64,000 nt of DNA, from NCBI RefSeq assembly GCF_050003625.1, contig NC_134398.1, positions 109,696,171-109,760,170 on the forward strand, given 5' to 3'. The notes below the pieces were generated by a model. That model searched no databases. It saw only the letters and a program-made list of their open reading frames with translations, and was not told the DNA's origin. The DNA is from Haematobia irritans. Taxonomy: Eukaryota; Arthropoda; Insecta; Diptera; Muscidae. How positions within the stretch are numbered: the first letter of the stretch is position 1; each line of letters starts with the position of its first letter. Positions 21,111 to 34,961 of the stretch are shown here, in pieces. The position numbers were made by a program, and so were the translations under genes.

Positions 21111-21114
21111 TATA

Positions 21115-21625
21115 CCCTCCACCATAGGATGGTGGAGGGTATAATATATTAACTCCCATATAAACCAATCCCGAATTTTGGTACGTGGTGGTAGTATATG
21201 ATATTTAACAACCATGCCAAAAATTTCATCCGAGTCAGTGGAAATTTGGTACATTGTGCTAGTATATGGCCGTTGACAACCATGCCTAACTAGGTCCATA
21301 TCGGTCTATGGTTATATATAGCCCTCAGACAAATCGATCCCCAATCACACAAAAATTGGTCCATATCAAGTTCATAATTGTATATAGTCCCCACATAAGC
21401 GACCCCCATATTTCATTTCTGGCTCTCTACGTATCGTGCAAAAAGTCCATATCGATTCGTAATTATTTGTAGACTTATCTATACATAACTTTTTTGTCTA
21501 ATATATACCACGTATGGACTAACTCACAATTTAGAAAACGATGTTAAGAAGTTTTAAGAAACCACAACCCAAGTAATTCGATTGTGGATGACATTCTTTC
21601 GTAGAAGTTTCTACGCAATCCATGG
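21115..21625 (-). repeat. Alpha dispersed repeat 3 (internally deleted)
   Basis: Starts with the hairpin CCCTCCACCATAGGATGG and its complement, then jumps to the far part of alpha ('acatggtgctagtatatggccg', 'gtctaatatataccacg'), ending at 'cgcaatccatgg'. It is followed by 27 bp of integrase (21626-21652, the 'LRTEQ' region), so it marks the original alpha-in-integrase junction on this side. Confidence 0.7.
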
Positions 21626-21654
21626 TTCAGTCCTCAGACATCTGTATATTTCTA

Positions 21655-23463
<1,809 letters not shown>

Positions 23464-23465
23464 TT

Positions 23466-24722
23466 CAGTCCTCAGACATCTGTATATTTCTATGATGATA
23501 GAATGCAATCTTTCAACCTGTCCGTTTACCTCACTGCGTTGCGAAGGCGTAAGGTATATCTGGATTCCCAGTGATCTAATAAATGTTTCTATTAATGGGC
23601 TAATGAAGCTGCTCTCATTATCCGTAACAAGGATCCTGGGTGCCGTAAAATAGTGCAAAATCTTAACTAATTTCTTCCTTACCTCCAGTAGTGACCTGTT
23701 CCTTACACTGAAAAACTTCGCAAATTTCGTAAACTTGTCAATACACGTCACAAATTTTTGACCCTGAATCTCCATAATATCCATATGAAGGATTTCACAT
23801 GGGTACCTTGGATCCGGAGTCTTCTGATGGTGTGGTCTTGAAGGCTTCCTATCATATTTACAACGATTACAAACATCGCAACTGGCTCTCCTATGCTCTG
23901 ACTCAATTATTTCAAATTGGCGTTCTTTCGAGGTAATGTCTGTCACCAGCTTCTGTGTAAATCGTATCCTGTATAGTGAGAAATGATCAATATAGATTTC
24001 TTGTATTCGCCAAGGAGGTTTTCTGGTACCTTGATCCCATTCACCACATTAGGTTGCAGTCTTTCTTTTAACGTGGTAACTAGTGTAGCTTTGTCCCATT
24101 GCCTTGAGGATACGAAATGTCTCGTATATCCGCGATGTGGTTCCTCATCTGCTGACATGTCGTTTCCCTCGCGTATAATAATTGGATTCCTAAAGACATT
24201 GATCGGCGTTTCCACGTGAGGCACTAAATCTGAGGCATCTTGCTCGGCGCTATGGATTGTGGCCGCAGACGAAGTATTGCCATCTTGCCCTTCTGACGCA
24301 GTGACGTAGACTTCCTCTGTCTTATTAAGTGATCGGGAAATATAAGCTATCGGCTTGTCCTTGCATATTTCCCCCTGCGACAGGACTGCACCTATGGCAT
24401 AATTAGACGCATCAGTAGTCAAATTAAATGGTTTGTCGTAATCCGAAAACGCTAGTATCTCGGCAGAAATCAACATTCTTTTCAAGGAATCAAATGCCTT
24501 CAAGGCTTCCTCGTCCAAATCAATAGGAACATTTCTAGACTGGTTTGCCTTAACCTGGGCATTTTCCCCTCGGGTAAGATTAGTAAGTGGTTTTGCCACC
24601 TTCGCATATTCACGGATAAATCTTCTATAACACGAGGTCATTCCCAGAAAACTGTTTAGTTCTTGCAAGTTAGCAGGTGGGACGAGGTTTTCTATGGACT
24701 TAACCTTCCCCCGATCGGGCAT
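23466..24722 (-). pseudogene. Gypsy-like pol fragment (RT end, RNase H part, integrase core), left copy
   Basis: Mirror copy of 25209-26467; see that entry for domains. Differences seen at protein level: one Ile/Val change. Deletions and the frame change are shared with the right copy, so the palindrome formed after the element had decayed. Confidence 0.85.
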
Positions 24723-24731
24723 TATACCTCT

Positions 24732-24749
24732 GTCCCTGCTCGGGCGCCA
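24732..24749 (-). promoter_or_regulatory. Retroviral-type primer binding site (tRNA-Lys-like), left copy
   Basis: Complement of TGGCGCCCGAGCAGGGAC, mirror of 25182-25199. Confidence 0.7.
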
Positions 24750-24830
24750 GTTAAGGGGAGTTTCCTTGAAGAGTTTAAAAAAATAAATTGCTAAGCGCGA
24801 CCACTGCGCCGATAATAATTCACACCAAAA

Positions 24831-25100
<270 letters not shown>

Positions 25101-25181
25101 TTTTGGTGTGAATTATTATCGGCGCAGTGGTCGCGCTTAGCAATTTATTTTTTTAAACTCTTCAAGGAAACTCCCCTTAAC

Positions 25182-25199
25182 TGGCGCCCGAGCAGGGAC
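25182..25199 (+). promoter_or_regulatory. Primer binding site, tRNA-Lys-like, of gypsy-like element
   Basis: TGGCGCCCGAGCAGGGAC is the sequence type that pairs with the 3' end of a lysine tRNA to prime minus-strand synthesis. The 80 bp before it (25101-25181) would be the end of a 5' LTR. The gag and most of the RT that should follow are deleted: pol starts 10 bp later. Confidence 0.75.
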
Positions 25200-25208
25200 A
25201 GAGGTATA

Positions 25209-26467
25209 ATGCCCGATCGGGGGAAGGTTAAGTCCATAGAAAACCTCGTCCCACCTGCTAACTTGCAAGAACTAAACAGTTTTCTGGGAATGACCTCGTG
25301 TTATAGAAGATTTATCCGTGAATATGCGAAGGTGGCAAAACCACTTACTAATCTTACCCGAGGGGAAAATGCCCAGGTTAAGGCAAACCAGTCTAGAAAT
25401 GTTCCTATTGATTTGGACGAGGAAGCCTTGAAGGCATTTGATTCCTTGAAAAGAATGTTGATTTCTGCCGAGATACTAGCGTTTTCGGATTACGACAAAC
25501 CATTTAATTTGACTACTGATGCGTCTAATTATGCCATAGGTGCAGTCCTGTCGCAGGGGGAAATATGCAAGGACAAGCCGATAGCTTATATTTCCCGATC
25601 ACTTAATAAGACAGAGGAAGTCTACGTCACTGCGTCAGAAGGGCAAGATGGCAATACTTCGTCTGCGGCCACAGTCCATAGCGCCGAGCAAGATGCCTCA
25701 GATTTAGTGCCTCACGTGGAAACGCCGATCAATGTCTTTAGGAATCCAATTATTATACGCGAGGGAAACGACATGTCAGCAGATGAGGAACCACATCGCG
25801 GATATACGAGACATTTCGTATCCTCAAGGCAATGGGACAAAGCTACACTAGTTACCACGTTAAAAGAAAGACTGCAACCTAATGTGGTGAATGGGATCAA
25901 GGTACCAGAAAACCTCCTTGGCGAATACAAGAAATCTATATTGATCATTTCTCACTATACAGGATACGATTTACACAGAAGCTGGTGACAGACATTACCT
26001 CGAAAGAACGCCAATTTGAAATAATTGAGTCAGAGCATAGGAGAGCCAGTTGCGATGTTTGTAATCGTTGTAAATATGATAGGAAGCCTTCAAGACCACA
26101 CCATCAGAAGACTCCGGATCCAAGGTACCCATGTGAAATCCTTCATATGGATATTATGGAGATTCAGGGTCAAAAATTTGTGACGTGTATTGACAAGTTT
26201 ACGAAATTTGCGAAGTTTTTCAGTGTAAGGAACAGGTCACTACTGGAGGTAAGGAAGAAATTAGTTAAGATTTTGCACTATTTTACGGCACCCAGGATCC
26301 TTGTTACGGATAATGAGAGCAGCTTCATTAGCCCATTAATAGAAACATTTATTAGATCACTGGGAATCCAGATATACCTTACGCCTTCGCAACGCAGTGA
26401 GGTAAACGGACAGGTTGAAAGATTGCATTCTATCATCATAGAAATATACAGATGTCTGAGGACTGAA
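25209..26467 (+). pseudogene. Gypsy-like (errantivirus-type) pol fragment, right copy
   Basis: Starts in the RT thumb ([20 protein letters not shown]), passes into RNase H ([17 protein letters not shown], then [13 protein letters not shown]) and jumps by deletion to a spacer region. A frame change at about 25960-25985 leads to integrase: C..C of the zinc domain (CDVCNRC), then the catalytic triad in LHMDIME, LVTDNESSF and NGQVERLHS. It ends at 'CLRTEQ' (26467), where alpha 4 was inserted; the protein resumes at 28843. Gag, protease and most of RT are absent. An old, non-functional copy of an insect endogenous retroelement. Confidence 0.85.
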
Positions 26468-27830
26468 CAAGTATATACGGCCTTAAGTTCGGCCAGGCCG
26501 AATCTTATGTACCCTCCACCATGGATTGCGTAGAAACTTCTACGAAAGAATGTCATCCACAATCGAATTACTTGGGTTGTGGTTTCTTAAAACTTCTTAA
26601 CATCGTTTTCTAAATTGTGAGTTAGTCCATACGTGGTATATATTAGACAAAAACGTCTACAAATAATTACGAATCGATATGGACTTTTTGCACGATACGT
26701 AGAGAGCCAGAATTGAAATATGGGGATCGCTTGTGTGGGGACTATATACAATTATGAACTTTATATGGACCAATTTTTGTGTGATTGGGGATCGATTTAT
26801 CTGAGGGCTATGTATAACTATAGACCGATATGGACCTAGTTAGGCATGGTTGTTAACGGCCATACACTAGCACAATGTACCAAATTTCCACTGACTCGGA
26901 TGAAATTTTTGGCATGGTTGTGAAATATCATATACTACCACCACGTACCAAATTTCAACCAGATCGGATGAATTTTGCTCTTCCAAGAGGCTCCGGAGGT
27001 CAAATTTGGGGATTGGTTTATATGGGAGCTATATCTAATTATGGACCGATTTCGACCAATTTTTGTATGGGTGTTTGAGGCCATATATTAACACCACGTA
27101 CCAAATCTCAATCAGAACTCAATCAGATTAATTTTGGTCTTCCAAGAGGCTCCGGAGGTCAAATCTAGTGATCGGTTTATATGACGGCTATATATAATTA
27201 TGGACCGATATTGACCAATTTTTGCATGGTCATTAGAGACCATATACTTACACCACGTACCAAATGTCAGCCGGATCGGATGAAATTTGCTTCTCTTAAG
27301 GCTCCGCAAGCCAATTCGGGGATCGCTTTATATGGGGGCTATATATAATTATTGACCGATGTGGACCAATTTTTGCATAGTTGTTAGAGACCGTATACTA
27401 ACACCATGCACCAAATTTCAGCCGGATCGGATGAAATTTGCTTCTCTTAGAGGCTCCGCAAGCCAAATCTGGGGATCGGTTTATATGGGGGCTATATATA
27501 ATTATGGACCGATGTGGACCAATTTTTGCATAGTTGTTAGAGACCATATACTAACACCATGTACCAAATTTCAGCCGGATCGGATGAAATTTGCTTTTCT
27601 TAGAAGGCCTGCAAGCCAAATTTGGGGGTCCGTTTATATGGGGGCTATACGTAAAAGTGGACCGATATGACCCATTTGCAATACCGTCCGACCTACATCA
27701 AAAACAACTCCTTGTGCCAAATTTCAAGTCGATAGCTTGTTTCGTTCGGAAGTTAGCGTGATGTCAACAGACGGACGGACGGACATGCTCAGATCGACTC
27801 AGAATTTCACCATGACCCAGAATATATATA

Positions 27831-28762
27831 AAGGGTGATTTGTTAAGAGCTTGATAACTTTTTAAAAAAAAAAACGCATAAAATTTGCAAAATCTCATCG
27901 GTTCTTTATTTGAAACGTTAGATTGGTCCATGACATTTACTTTTTGAAGATAATTTCATTTAAATGTTGACCGCGGCTGCGTCTTAGGTGGTCCATTCGG
28001 AAAGTCCAATTTTGGGCAACTTTTTCGAGCATTTCGGCCGGAATAGCCCGAATTTCTTCGGAAATGTTGTCTTCCAAAGCTGGAATAGTTGCTGGCTTAT
28101 TTCTGTAGACTTTAGACTTGACGTAGCCCCACAAAAAATAGTCTAAAGGCGTCAAATCGCATGATCTTGGTGGCCAACTTACCGGTCCATTTCTTGAGAT
28201 GAATTGTTCTCCGAAGTTTTCCCTCAAAATGGCCATTGAATCGCGAGCTGTGTGGCATGTAGCGCCATCTTGTTGAAACCACATGTCAACCAAGTTCAGT
28301 TCTTCCATTTTTGGCAACAAAAAGTTTGTTAGCATCGAACGATAGCGATCGCCATTCACCGTAACGTTGCGTCCAACAGCATCTTTGAAAAAATACGGTC
28401 CAATGATTCCACCAGCGTACAAACCACACCAAACAGTGCATTTTTCGGGATGCATGGGCAGTTCTTGAACGGCTTCTGGTTGCTCTTCACTCCAAATGCG
28501 GCAATTTTGCTTATTTACGTAGCCATTCAACCAGAAATGAGCCTCATCGCTGAACAAAATTTGTCGATAAAAAAGCGGATTTTCTGCCACTGATTTTGGT
28601 AATAAAATTCAATGATTTGCAAGCGTTGCTCGTTAGTAAGTCTATTCATGATGAAATGTCAAAGCATACTGAGCATCTTTCTCTTTGACACCATGTCTGA
28701 AATCCCACGTGATCTGTCAAATACTAATGCATGAAAATCCTAACCTCAAAAGAATCACCCTT
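27831..28762 (-). mobile_element. DD41D mariner-like element, deletion derivative 2
   Basis: AAGGGTGATT at 27831 and AATCACCCTT to 28762, flanked by TA (27829-27830, 28763-28764). Other alphas show the empty site 'aatatatatactttatgg' (for example 17920-17936). 932 bp. Confidence 0.95.
27937..28649 (-). pseudogene. DD41D transposase, N-terminal deletion (copy 2)
   Basis: ATG at 28647-28649, same deletion junction and same frame loss as copy 1 (3991-4703), so both descend from one deleted source. The catalytic domain frame (27937-28590) encodes the same 217 residues as copy 1. Confidence 0.9.
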
Positions 28763-29373
28763 TACTTTATGGGGTCTTAGAGCAATATTTCGATGTGTTA
28801 CAAACGGAATAACAAAGTAATATACCATCCTATGGTGGAGGGTGTAATACCCGGACTTGTCGGTAAAGGAATTGATCGAAATATCTGTCGATCGTTATAA
28901 ATAATAACACGATACATTCGGTGACAAAGAAAAGGCCCAGGGATTTATTCTTTAATAGGATTAAAGGGGCGAGTTTTGAAAAATTATTATCTCAACAAGC
29001 AAATGTTAGGTTAGGTTAGGTTAAAGTGGCAGCCCGATTAAGATTCAGGCTCACTTAGACTATTCAGTCCATTGTGATACCACATTAACTAAAAGTACCT
29101 ATTACATATGGGCACTTCTAGTTTTAACCGTTGAACCTTCTCGATTAGTTTCTTCTGTTGAACCAACCAGATTGTTCCAAAAACATTAGCAGACTGCTTA
29201 AGTTAACGTTTTCCAGGTCCGCCAGTAATCTGAAGCTTTATGCCCCTAAAATTTGCTTACGCCTTACACAAAATGCAGGACACTCACACAAGAGGTGTTT
29301 TATTGATTCCTTTTCCTCCGCATCATGACAGCTCATACAATAGTCATTATACTTCGCCTATCAGGCAGCGACA

Positions 29374-29955
29374 TTATACTTCGCCTATCAGGCAGCGACC
29401 CGTTATAGCAGATATCAGGAGTGAAATCTGGCGTCTCGAGAACACTAGCATATCTAGTGTGCGGTTTAAGTTTAAATGGGACCATATTTGCTTGGTGTCG
29501 TTACAACCCTTACAATTCTCCCATCGAACATTTGCCATCATGACAGCCTTCTCACGCAGTAAGAGCTTGCAGGTAGCCAAAGGCACACCAACAGATTCTA
29601 GTTCCCCTGGAATATGTAAGGAAGTTCCTAGCCTTGCTAGCTCATCTGCTTCGCAGTTCCCCGGTATGTTCCTGTGGCCAGGCACCCATATTAGGTGAAT
29701 ATTGTGTTGCTCAGCCATCTCATTGAGAGATTTGCGGCAGTCGATGGCCGTTTTCGATTTGAGGAACACAGAGTCCAAGGATTTTATTGCAGGTTGACTG
29801 TCTGAGTATATATTAATGCCAATATTGCTTGGAGCATTACTTCTCAGCCAATTCACAACTTCTCTTGTTGCTAATATTTCAGCCTGAAAAAAACTACAGT
29901 GATCAGGTAATCTTTTCGCTATTCGAAGTTCCAGATCTTTCCAATTTGGAGACAT
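29374..29955 (-). pseudogene. Non-LTR RNase H domain
   Basis: RNase H removes the RNA strand during retrotransposition. Visible: FQAEILATREV (Glu), IYSDSQPAIKSL (Asp), WVPGHRNIPGNCEADELA (His and final Asp). The first catalytic block (TDGS) lies upstream and is frameshifted, near 29955-29990. The zinc-binding tail (CHEAEEKE type) follows at about 29160-29350, also out of frame. Confidence 0.8.
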
Positions 29956-30194
29956 CAGTGTAGAAATCTATATATCTTTTATTCCCCGGGGTTCGTGTAC
30001 AACACGCTCACTGTTGGGAATTAGAGGCTCAAACTTTTTGTCGAAAAGTGGACTCGCCAAAGTGTAATCCACTACGTTAGGCACATCTGGCATTATTTTG
30101 AGGACCGAACTGTGACCGTAACTTTTTTCCGACCACAGCGATAGCTCGCGCAACCGCACAGCCGTTGTTGCAGCTGACTGTTTGGCCAAAATGT

Positions 30195-31031
30195 CTAAAG
30201 GCAATAGATGCAGTATGACATTAAGGGAGTTTGTTCCTGTCTTGCTGAATGCACTTTGTCTAAACTTGTCGGCTGGTAAAGTGCCGGCCACCAGACTACA
30301 ACATCATATAGCATTATAGGTCTAACCACTGCCGTGTATAGCCAATGTACAATGTTTGGTTTTAGTCCCCACTTTTTCCCTATTGCCTTTTTGCACGAGT
30401 ATAAAGCTACCGTTGCTTTCCTCGCCCTTTCTTCAATATTAAGCTTAAAGTTCAGCTTCCTGTCCAAAATAACGTCAAGGTATTTTGCACACTCCCTAAA
30501 GGGAATTTCAATACCCCCTAAGGAAATGGGCCTAACCGTGGGAGTTTTGCGATCTTTGCAGTACATGAGTAGTTCTGTCTTTGCAGGATTTACCCCAAGA
30601 CCATTATCTTTCGCCCATTTCTCAGTCATCCGGAGGGCTCCCTGGAGGGCGCTAGCAGTCAGGGAATTTTCCCCTGACTGCTAACGCCACATCATCTGCG
30701 TATGACCAGGTCGTTTATAGCAACATTCCAAAGAAGAGGTGATAGAACTCCTCCTTGAGGGGTGCCTCTGTTCACATACCTTTGTATGTTTGCTTGTCCT
30801 AGTGTGGCTGAAATGCGTCTCTTCCTTAGAAGTTCGTTTAGCAGCCTAAGTATACCTGGATCAACATTCAGAGTTGTCAGTCCATTTAATATCGAGCTCG
30901 GATGGACGTTATTGAACGCCCCTTCGATGTCTAGAAATGCCACGATTGTGTATTCTTTGACAGATAGTGAGCTTTCAATAAAGCTGACTAGTTCATGTAA
31001 TGCGGTCTCAGTAGACCTGCCTTTCGAGTAT
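30195..31031 (-). pseudogene. Non-LTR reverse transcriptase fragment
   Basis: 31031 to 30692: GRSTETALHELVSFIE, VAFLDIEGAFNNVHPSS (catalytic Asp), RGTPQGGVLSPLLWNVAIND. A deletion of about 40 bp relative to the 41040-43410 copy precedes the YADDVAL coding region near 30700. The reading resumes 30629-30195 (KWAKDNGLGVNPAKTELLMY, LDVILDRKLNF). Confidence 0.8.
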
Positions 31032-31309
31032 ACAAGCAAAGGTCAATAAGGATATCAGACACCTTTTGAAGAACAAAATGGCGGCTCGAAATTTGAAAGT
31101 TAATGAGTCCGAAGAAATATAAAAGAGGGGGTGAGATATACGTTGCAATAAAGACAATTAAAGGTAAAAATAAGGCTTTATATAGGAAAGAAATAGTTGC
31201 CAAAAATAATAGGGTAACGGTGCTGACAAAGAGTGGAAGAAGGATTCACAAACAGAATATTAAGAATTTATTATCACCTAATTTAAAAGTAAAGAGAAAA
31301 TCTCCTTAA

Positions 31310-32050
31310 ACGTAAGCCTTCATAAGTATGATTCATAATTTCTCCTTTTTCTTCTCTTCTTTCTCACTTCTTAATCCTTCGAAAAATACCCTAACAAATG
31401 GGTCCCATGAGAAATAAGCTCAAAAAGATTATAAACATACAAAAAATACATAAGAAAATAAATATCTTTTAAAAAATACAGCATTAAAACATAGGCATAT
31501 CTTAACAAATGGCGTCCTAAATTCTAGTGGTAAGCGTTTATTGGCGCAGGGGTTCAAATCTCCGTGGACACCATGAGAATACGATAATGCCTTTACAAAA
31601 GAATGGAAAATTAATGAATAAAATTACGAATATGAATATAATGATCAAATTAGAATATCAGTTGTGACATGCTTTATTGTCATCTGCCAATGATGAACAA
31701 GTTGCGTACAGACTTAAAGGCGAAATAGCGGTACTTCATAGGCCTTGACAAGTTAAAAAGCATGCTCAACATAAATTTTTTTTGTATGTAATATCTGACA
31801 AAATGGAAAAAGAAATTGATAAAATGGAAAAATAATTGAAAAATTTATACCCAAAAAACAAATTAAGACTGCACATATAACATCCATTATTGCCATTCGC
31901 CGATGATGTGTTCGAACGAGTTGCGTACATGCTTAAAGGCGCAACGGCGACACTTCATAGGTCATGTCAAATTAATATGCACGTTTATCATGGTGCTAAA
32001 AAGAACAAATTTTGAAAATCCTTACATGAAATATACATATGAATACATAA
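31310..32050 (+). other. 3' flank of gypsy-like element with ~200-bp repeated motif
   Basis: Non-coding. The motif 'gttgcgtacaggcttaaaggcgcaacggcgacacttcatagg' occurs near 31695-31740 (diverged), 31915-31965 and, beyond alpha 5, near 40820-40865. At 31511-31572 there is a tRNA-like stretch (GGCGTCC and GGACACC ends, 'ggttcaaatctcc' B box), too short at 62 nt to be a tRNA. Any 3' LTR is not recognisable. Confidence 0.5.
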
Positions 32051-32916
32051 CAAGTATATACGGCCGTAAGTTCGGCCAGGCCGAATCTTATGTACTCTTC
32101 ACCATGGATTGCGTAGAAACTTCTACGAAAGAATGTCATCCACAATCGAATTACTTGGGTTGTGGTATCTTAAAACTTCTTAACATCGTTTTCCAAATTG
32201 TGAGTTAGTCCATACGTGGTATATATTAGAGAAAAAAGTTATGTATAGGTAAGTCTACAAATAATTACGAATCGACATGGACTTTTGCACGGTACGTAGA
32301 GAGCCAGAATTGAAATATGTGGGTCGCTTATATGGGGGCTATATAGAATTATGAACTTGATATGGACCAATTTTTGTGTGATTGGGGATCGATTTATCTG
32401 AGGGCTATATATTACTATAGACCGATATGGACCTAGTTAGGCATGGTTGTTAACGGCCATATACTAGCACAATGTACCAAATTTCAACTGACTCGGATGA
32501 AATTTCTCCTCCAAGTGGCTCCAAAACCAAATCTCGGGATCGGTTTATATGGGGGCTATATATGATTATGGACTGATATGGACCACTTTTGGCATGGTTG
32601 TTAAATATCAGATACTAACATCACGTACCAAATTTCAACCGAATCGGATGAATTTTGCTCTTCCAAGGGGCTCCGGAGGTCAAATCTGGGGATCGGTTTA
32701 TATGGGGTCTATATATAATTATGGGCCGATGTGGGCCAATTTTTGCATGGTTGTTAGAGATCATATGCTGACACCATGTACCTAATTTCAACCGGATCGG
32801 ATGAAATTGGCTTCTCTTAGAGGCTCCGCAAGCCAAACCTGGAGATCGGTTTATATGGGGGCTATATATAATTATGGACCGATGTGGACCAATTTTTGCA
32901 TGGTTGTTAGAGACCA

Positions 32917-33428
32917 TGTTCAAGAACGCAGCTTCATTATATCATTACGCTGCTATATTATATAGCATAAATATAATTAACATTAAACCCATAGTAAACA
33001 GCATTTACGCTGCTATATTATCAAGCATATATATTTAAATATTATTTGCATTGTAAGCAGCAGAAGTCAATTGCCGACCAATTTAAATAAAGAATCTAAT
33101 TTCACCGTCAACAATTGGACAGGTTGTCGACTTCTGCTGCACTAGTTCATTAACACTAATATCTAAGTCAGCATAAATATTACTTAAGTCATTGAAATAG
33201 CATAGGCTAGATGTACGGTACATGTTAACTTAGTATATCGATTAATCATCAGTTATTTAGTATAAATAACGTGAATGAAATAAAACATTATGCTAGAACA
33301 AATTTGCATTCTACATCATTCAAATCAACATACGGTTCAAGTACCCTATGTCCCATCTACAACTGTTCTTGTTTTGTACTTGAACAATATTAGGAAAAGA
33401 ATATTCCCTGAATATTCAAAATTATACA
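32917..33428 (+). repeat. BEL 5' LTR (512 bp)
   Basis: Begins TGTTCAAGAACGC, ends AATTATACA. TATA-like 'tataaataac' at 33261-33270 and polyadenylation-type AATAAA near 33083 and 33279. A possible primer site 'TGGTGACCCC' follows at 33430. Confidence 0.95.
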
Positions 33429-33563
33429 TTGGTGACCCCAAAAAGAAAAAATATATTAATTGATTTCGAGTTTCCCCCCACCAGTGGTAAGGAACTCAAA
33501 GGAATTCATTAATCAGAGCACGCAGTCGATATTGAAGTCTTCCCGTACCAGCGAAATTCAAAA

Positions 33564-34910
33564 ATGGAAAACCTAGAGAATTTGATAATCCGTCAAAAGG
33601 AAAGGACAGCAAACATAGAAAAAGCGGTAGCCAACATAAAGAGAACTCCACACGAGCGAAGATCTGTGGAGTATTACACAAAAAAAGAAGATTTAATTGC
33701 TCAATGGAAAGCCTTTGACACAGCGGAAAATATACTACGCAACAACCCGATGTTGAGCGAATATGACCCGTATATTGTCGAAGACATCCATAAATCAATA
33801 GGAATCGTATACAATACAACTATTGAGGAAGTAGAGCAGCTAATTAAAGGTCTGAGCAGGCAAACGAAGCCATTGCCAGCAGAACGAGGAGCAGGGTTTA
33901 CCGCAGACAACCCATCCACATCCACTTCATCATTACTAGTAGATCAAGGAGCTGGTTCACCCCTAGGCAACCAATCTTCATCATGGTCCAGCTGTACAAA
34001 CAAAATTCATGGATTGATAAGACGTCAAGGAGCACTTAAATTATCATTGAAACGTCTAATTCAATGTAACGCCGAAGGAATTACCAGTCCAATCTCTATC
34101 TGCTATAGACAGATTATGGCAGAAGATCGAGACTATCCATTTGGACATTTGGGAAATGTGTGCTAACCCGGCGGCTGAGGGTTATGACAATGAAGACTAT
34201 GAAGCCTTAGAAGAGAACGTAGCAATTCAGATAGCGTCTCTTTCTAAAACACAATCAAGCGAAAGCATAACCTCGGAATCAGTGCAGCAAGCAAAGGGTA
34301 GTTCCAACCTACAGCTACCAAAGATATCCATACCAAGGTTCAATGGAGATTGCCTATAGTGGCAACCATTTTCGGACATATTCTCGAAAATGATACATGA
34401 GCAAGATATTCCGGCAATCCAAAAGATGTGGTATCTCAAGGCCAATTTGAGCGGGGAAGCAGAACGATTAATACGTCACCTGGATCTCACTGAAGGGAAC
34501 TACACAACGGCATGGAACATGTTGAAGGACAGGTACGTCCTTCCTAGTATCGCGAGTCCTAGTATCCACAATACTTCAAAAATTGTTTGGCTGGGGAAAC
34601 TTAACGGCCGAGTTCAAATCTCTGAAAGAGTTCCACGACGTCCTCAACGAAAGTCTGTCTGCACATTGGGATCAACAAAAACATTGGGATCAACATCGAC
34701 AACTGGGACCCGGTACTTTTACATGTGTTGGTCAAAAAATTGGATCGCCAAACACACATCATGTACGAACAATCGCTGGAAAACCCCACAGAGCTACAGA
34801 TGTTAAACAATTTCCTGAAGGTTTTACGAAACCGCTTCCAAGCACTTGAAGCTGTTGGTGGAAAGGACAAGGCAAAGCAAATTGCAACAACAACAACGTA
34901 CAAATAAAGC
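33564..34910 (+). pseudogene. BEL gag remnant
   Basis: 33564-34166 encodes an N-terminal helical region (ENLIIRQKERTANIEKAVAN). A frame change near 34141 gives the next part with LPKISIPRFNGDC, then an in-frame TAG at about 34357 directly before WQPFSDIFSKMIHEQD. YLKANLSGEAERLI and NYTTAWNMLKDRY are typical of BEL capsid (DUF1759). Further frame changes from 34550 on. Not translatable as one protein. Confidence 0.8.
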
Positions 34911-34961
34911 GGATGTCCCCTGTGTGCGGAAGGCCATCCAATATATTACTGTAAACAGTTC

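Larger units (their letters stand above)
18633..21114 (-). repeat. Large palindrome, outer left arm
   Basis: It is an inverted copy of material on the right: alpha 2 (18633-19613) with alpha 5 (32051-32916 and 40223-40384), 19614-20435 with 31190-32050, and 20802-21114 with 28843-29003 plus 31041-31189. Identity is high but with small indels (a gap of about 10 bp in 'gagaagcggcaaagtcc' on the right). Private insertions: a MITE here; a non-LTR and a BEL element on the right. Confidence 0.85.
25101..27762 (+). repeat. Palindrome core, right arm (2662 bp)
   Basis: Inverted partner of 22169-24830. Symmetry ends at 'gttagcgtgat' (27762); beyond it the right side continues with the normal alpha sequence, whereas the left meets (TA)n. 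The right arm is therefore the more likely original. Confidence 0.95.
26468..28842 (+). repeat. Alpha dispersed repeat 4, right copy, with DD41D insertion
   Basis: A full-length alpha: CAAGTATATACGG at 26468, monomers to about 27650, GACGGACGG (27772-27783), TATA-like stretch, GGTGGAGGG to 28842. It was inserted in gypsy integrase. A DD41D element (27831-28762) occupies the 'atatatata' run. Confidence 0.85.
29004..31031 (-). mobile_element. I-group non-LTR retrotransposon, copy 2, 5'-truncated
   Basis: The 3' end at 29004 carries TTAGG repeats (reverse of TAACC). The 5' end is cut in the RT domain at 31031. ACAAGCAAA is duplicated at 28995-29003 and 31032-31040, and the left arm has the empty site 'acctttgcttgttgag' (20951-20966). 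So boundaries, a 9-bp target duplication and insertion after palindrome formation are all directly visible. Confidence 0.95.
28843..31309 (+). pseudogene. Gypsy-like integrase C-terminus, split by a non-LTR insertion
   Basis: 28843-29003 and 31041-31309. The frame after 'RTEQ' resumes with PGL.. and is broken by a stop near 28900. It then gives SVTKK..-type sequence and, after the insertion, KYKRGGEIYVAIKTIKGKN and VTVLTKSGRRIHKQNIKNLL to a TAA at 31307-31309. This is the end of pol. Counterpart of 20802-21110. Confidence 0.7.
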
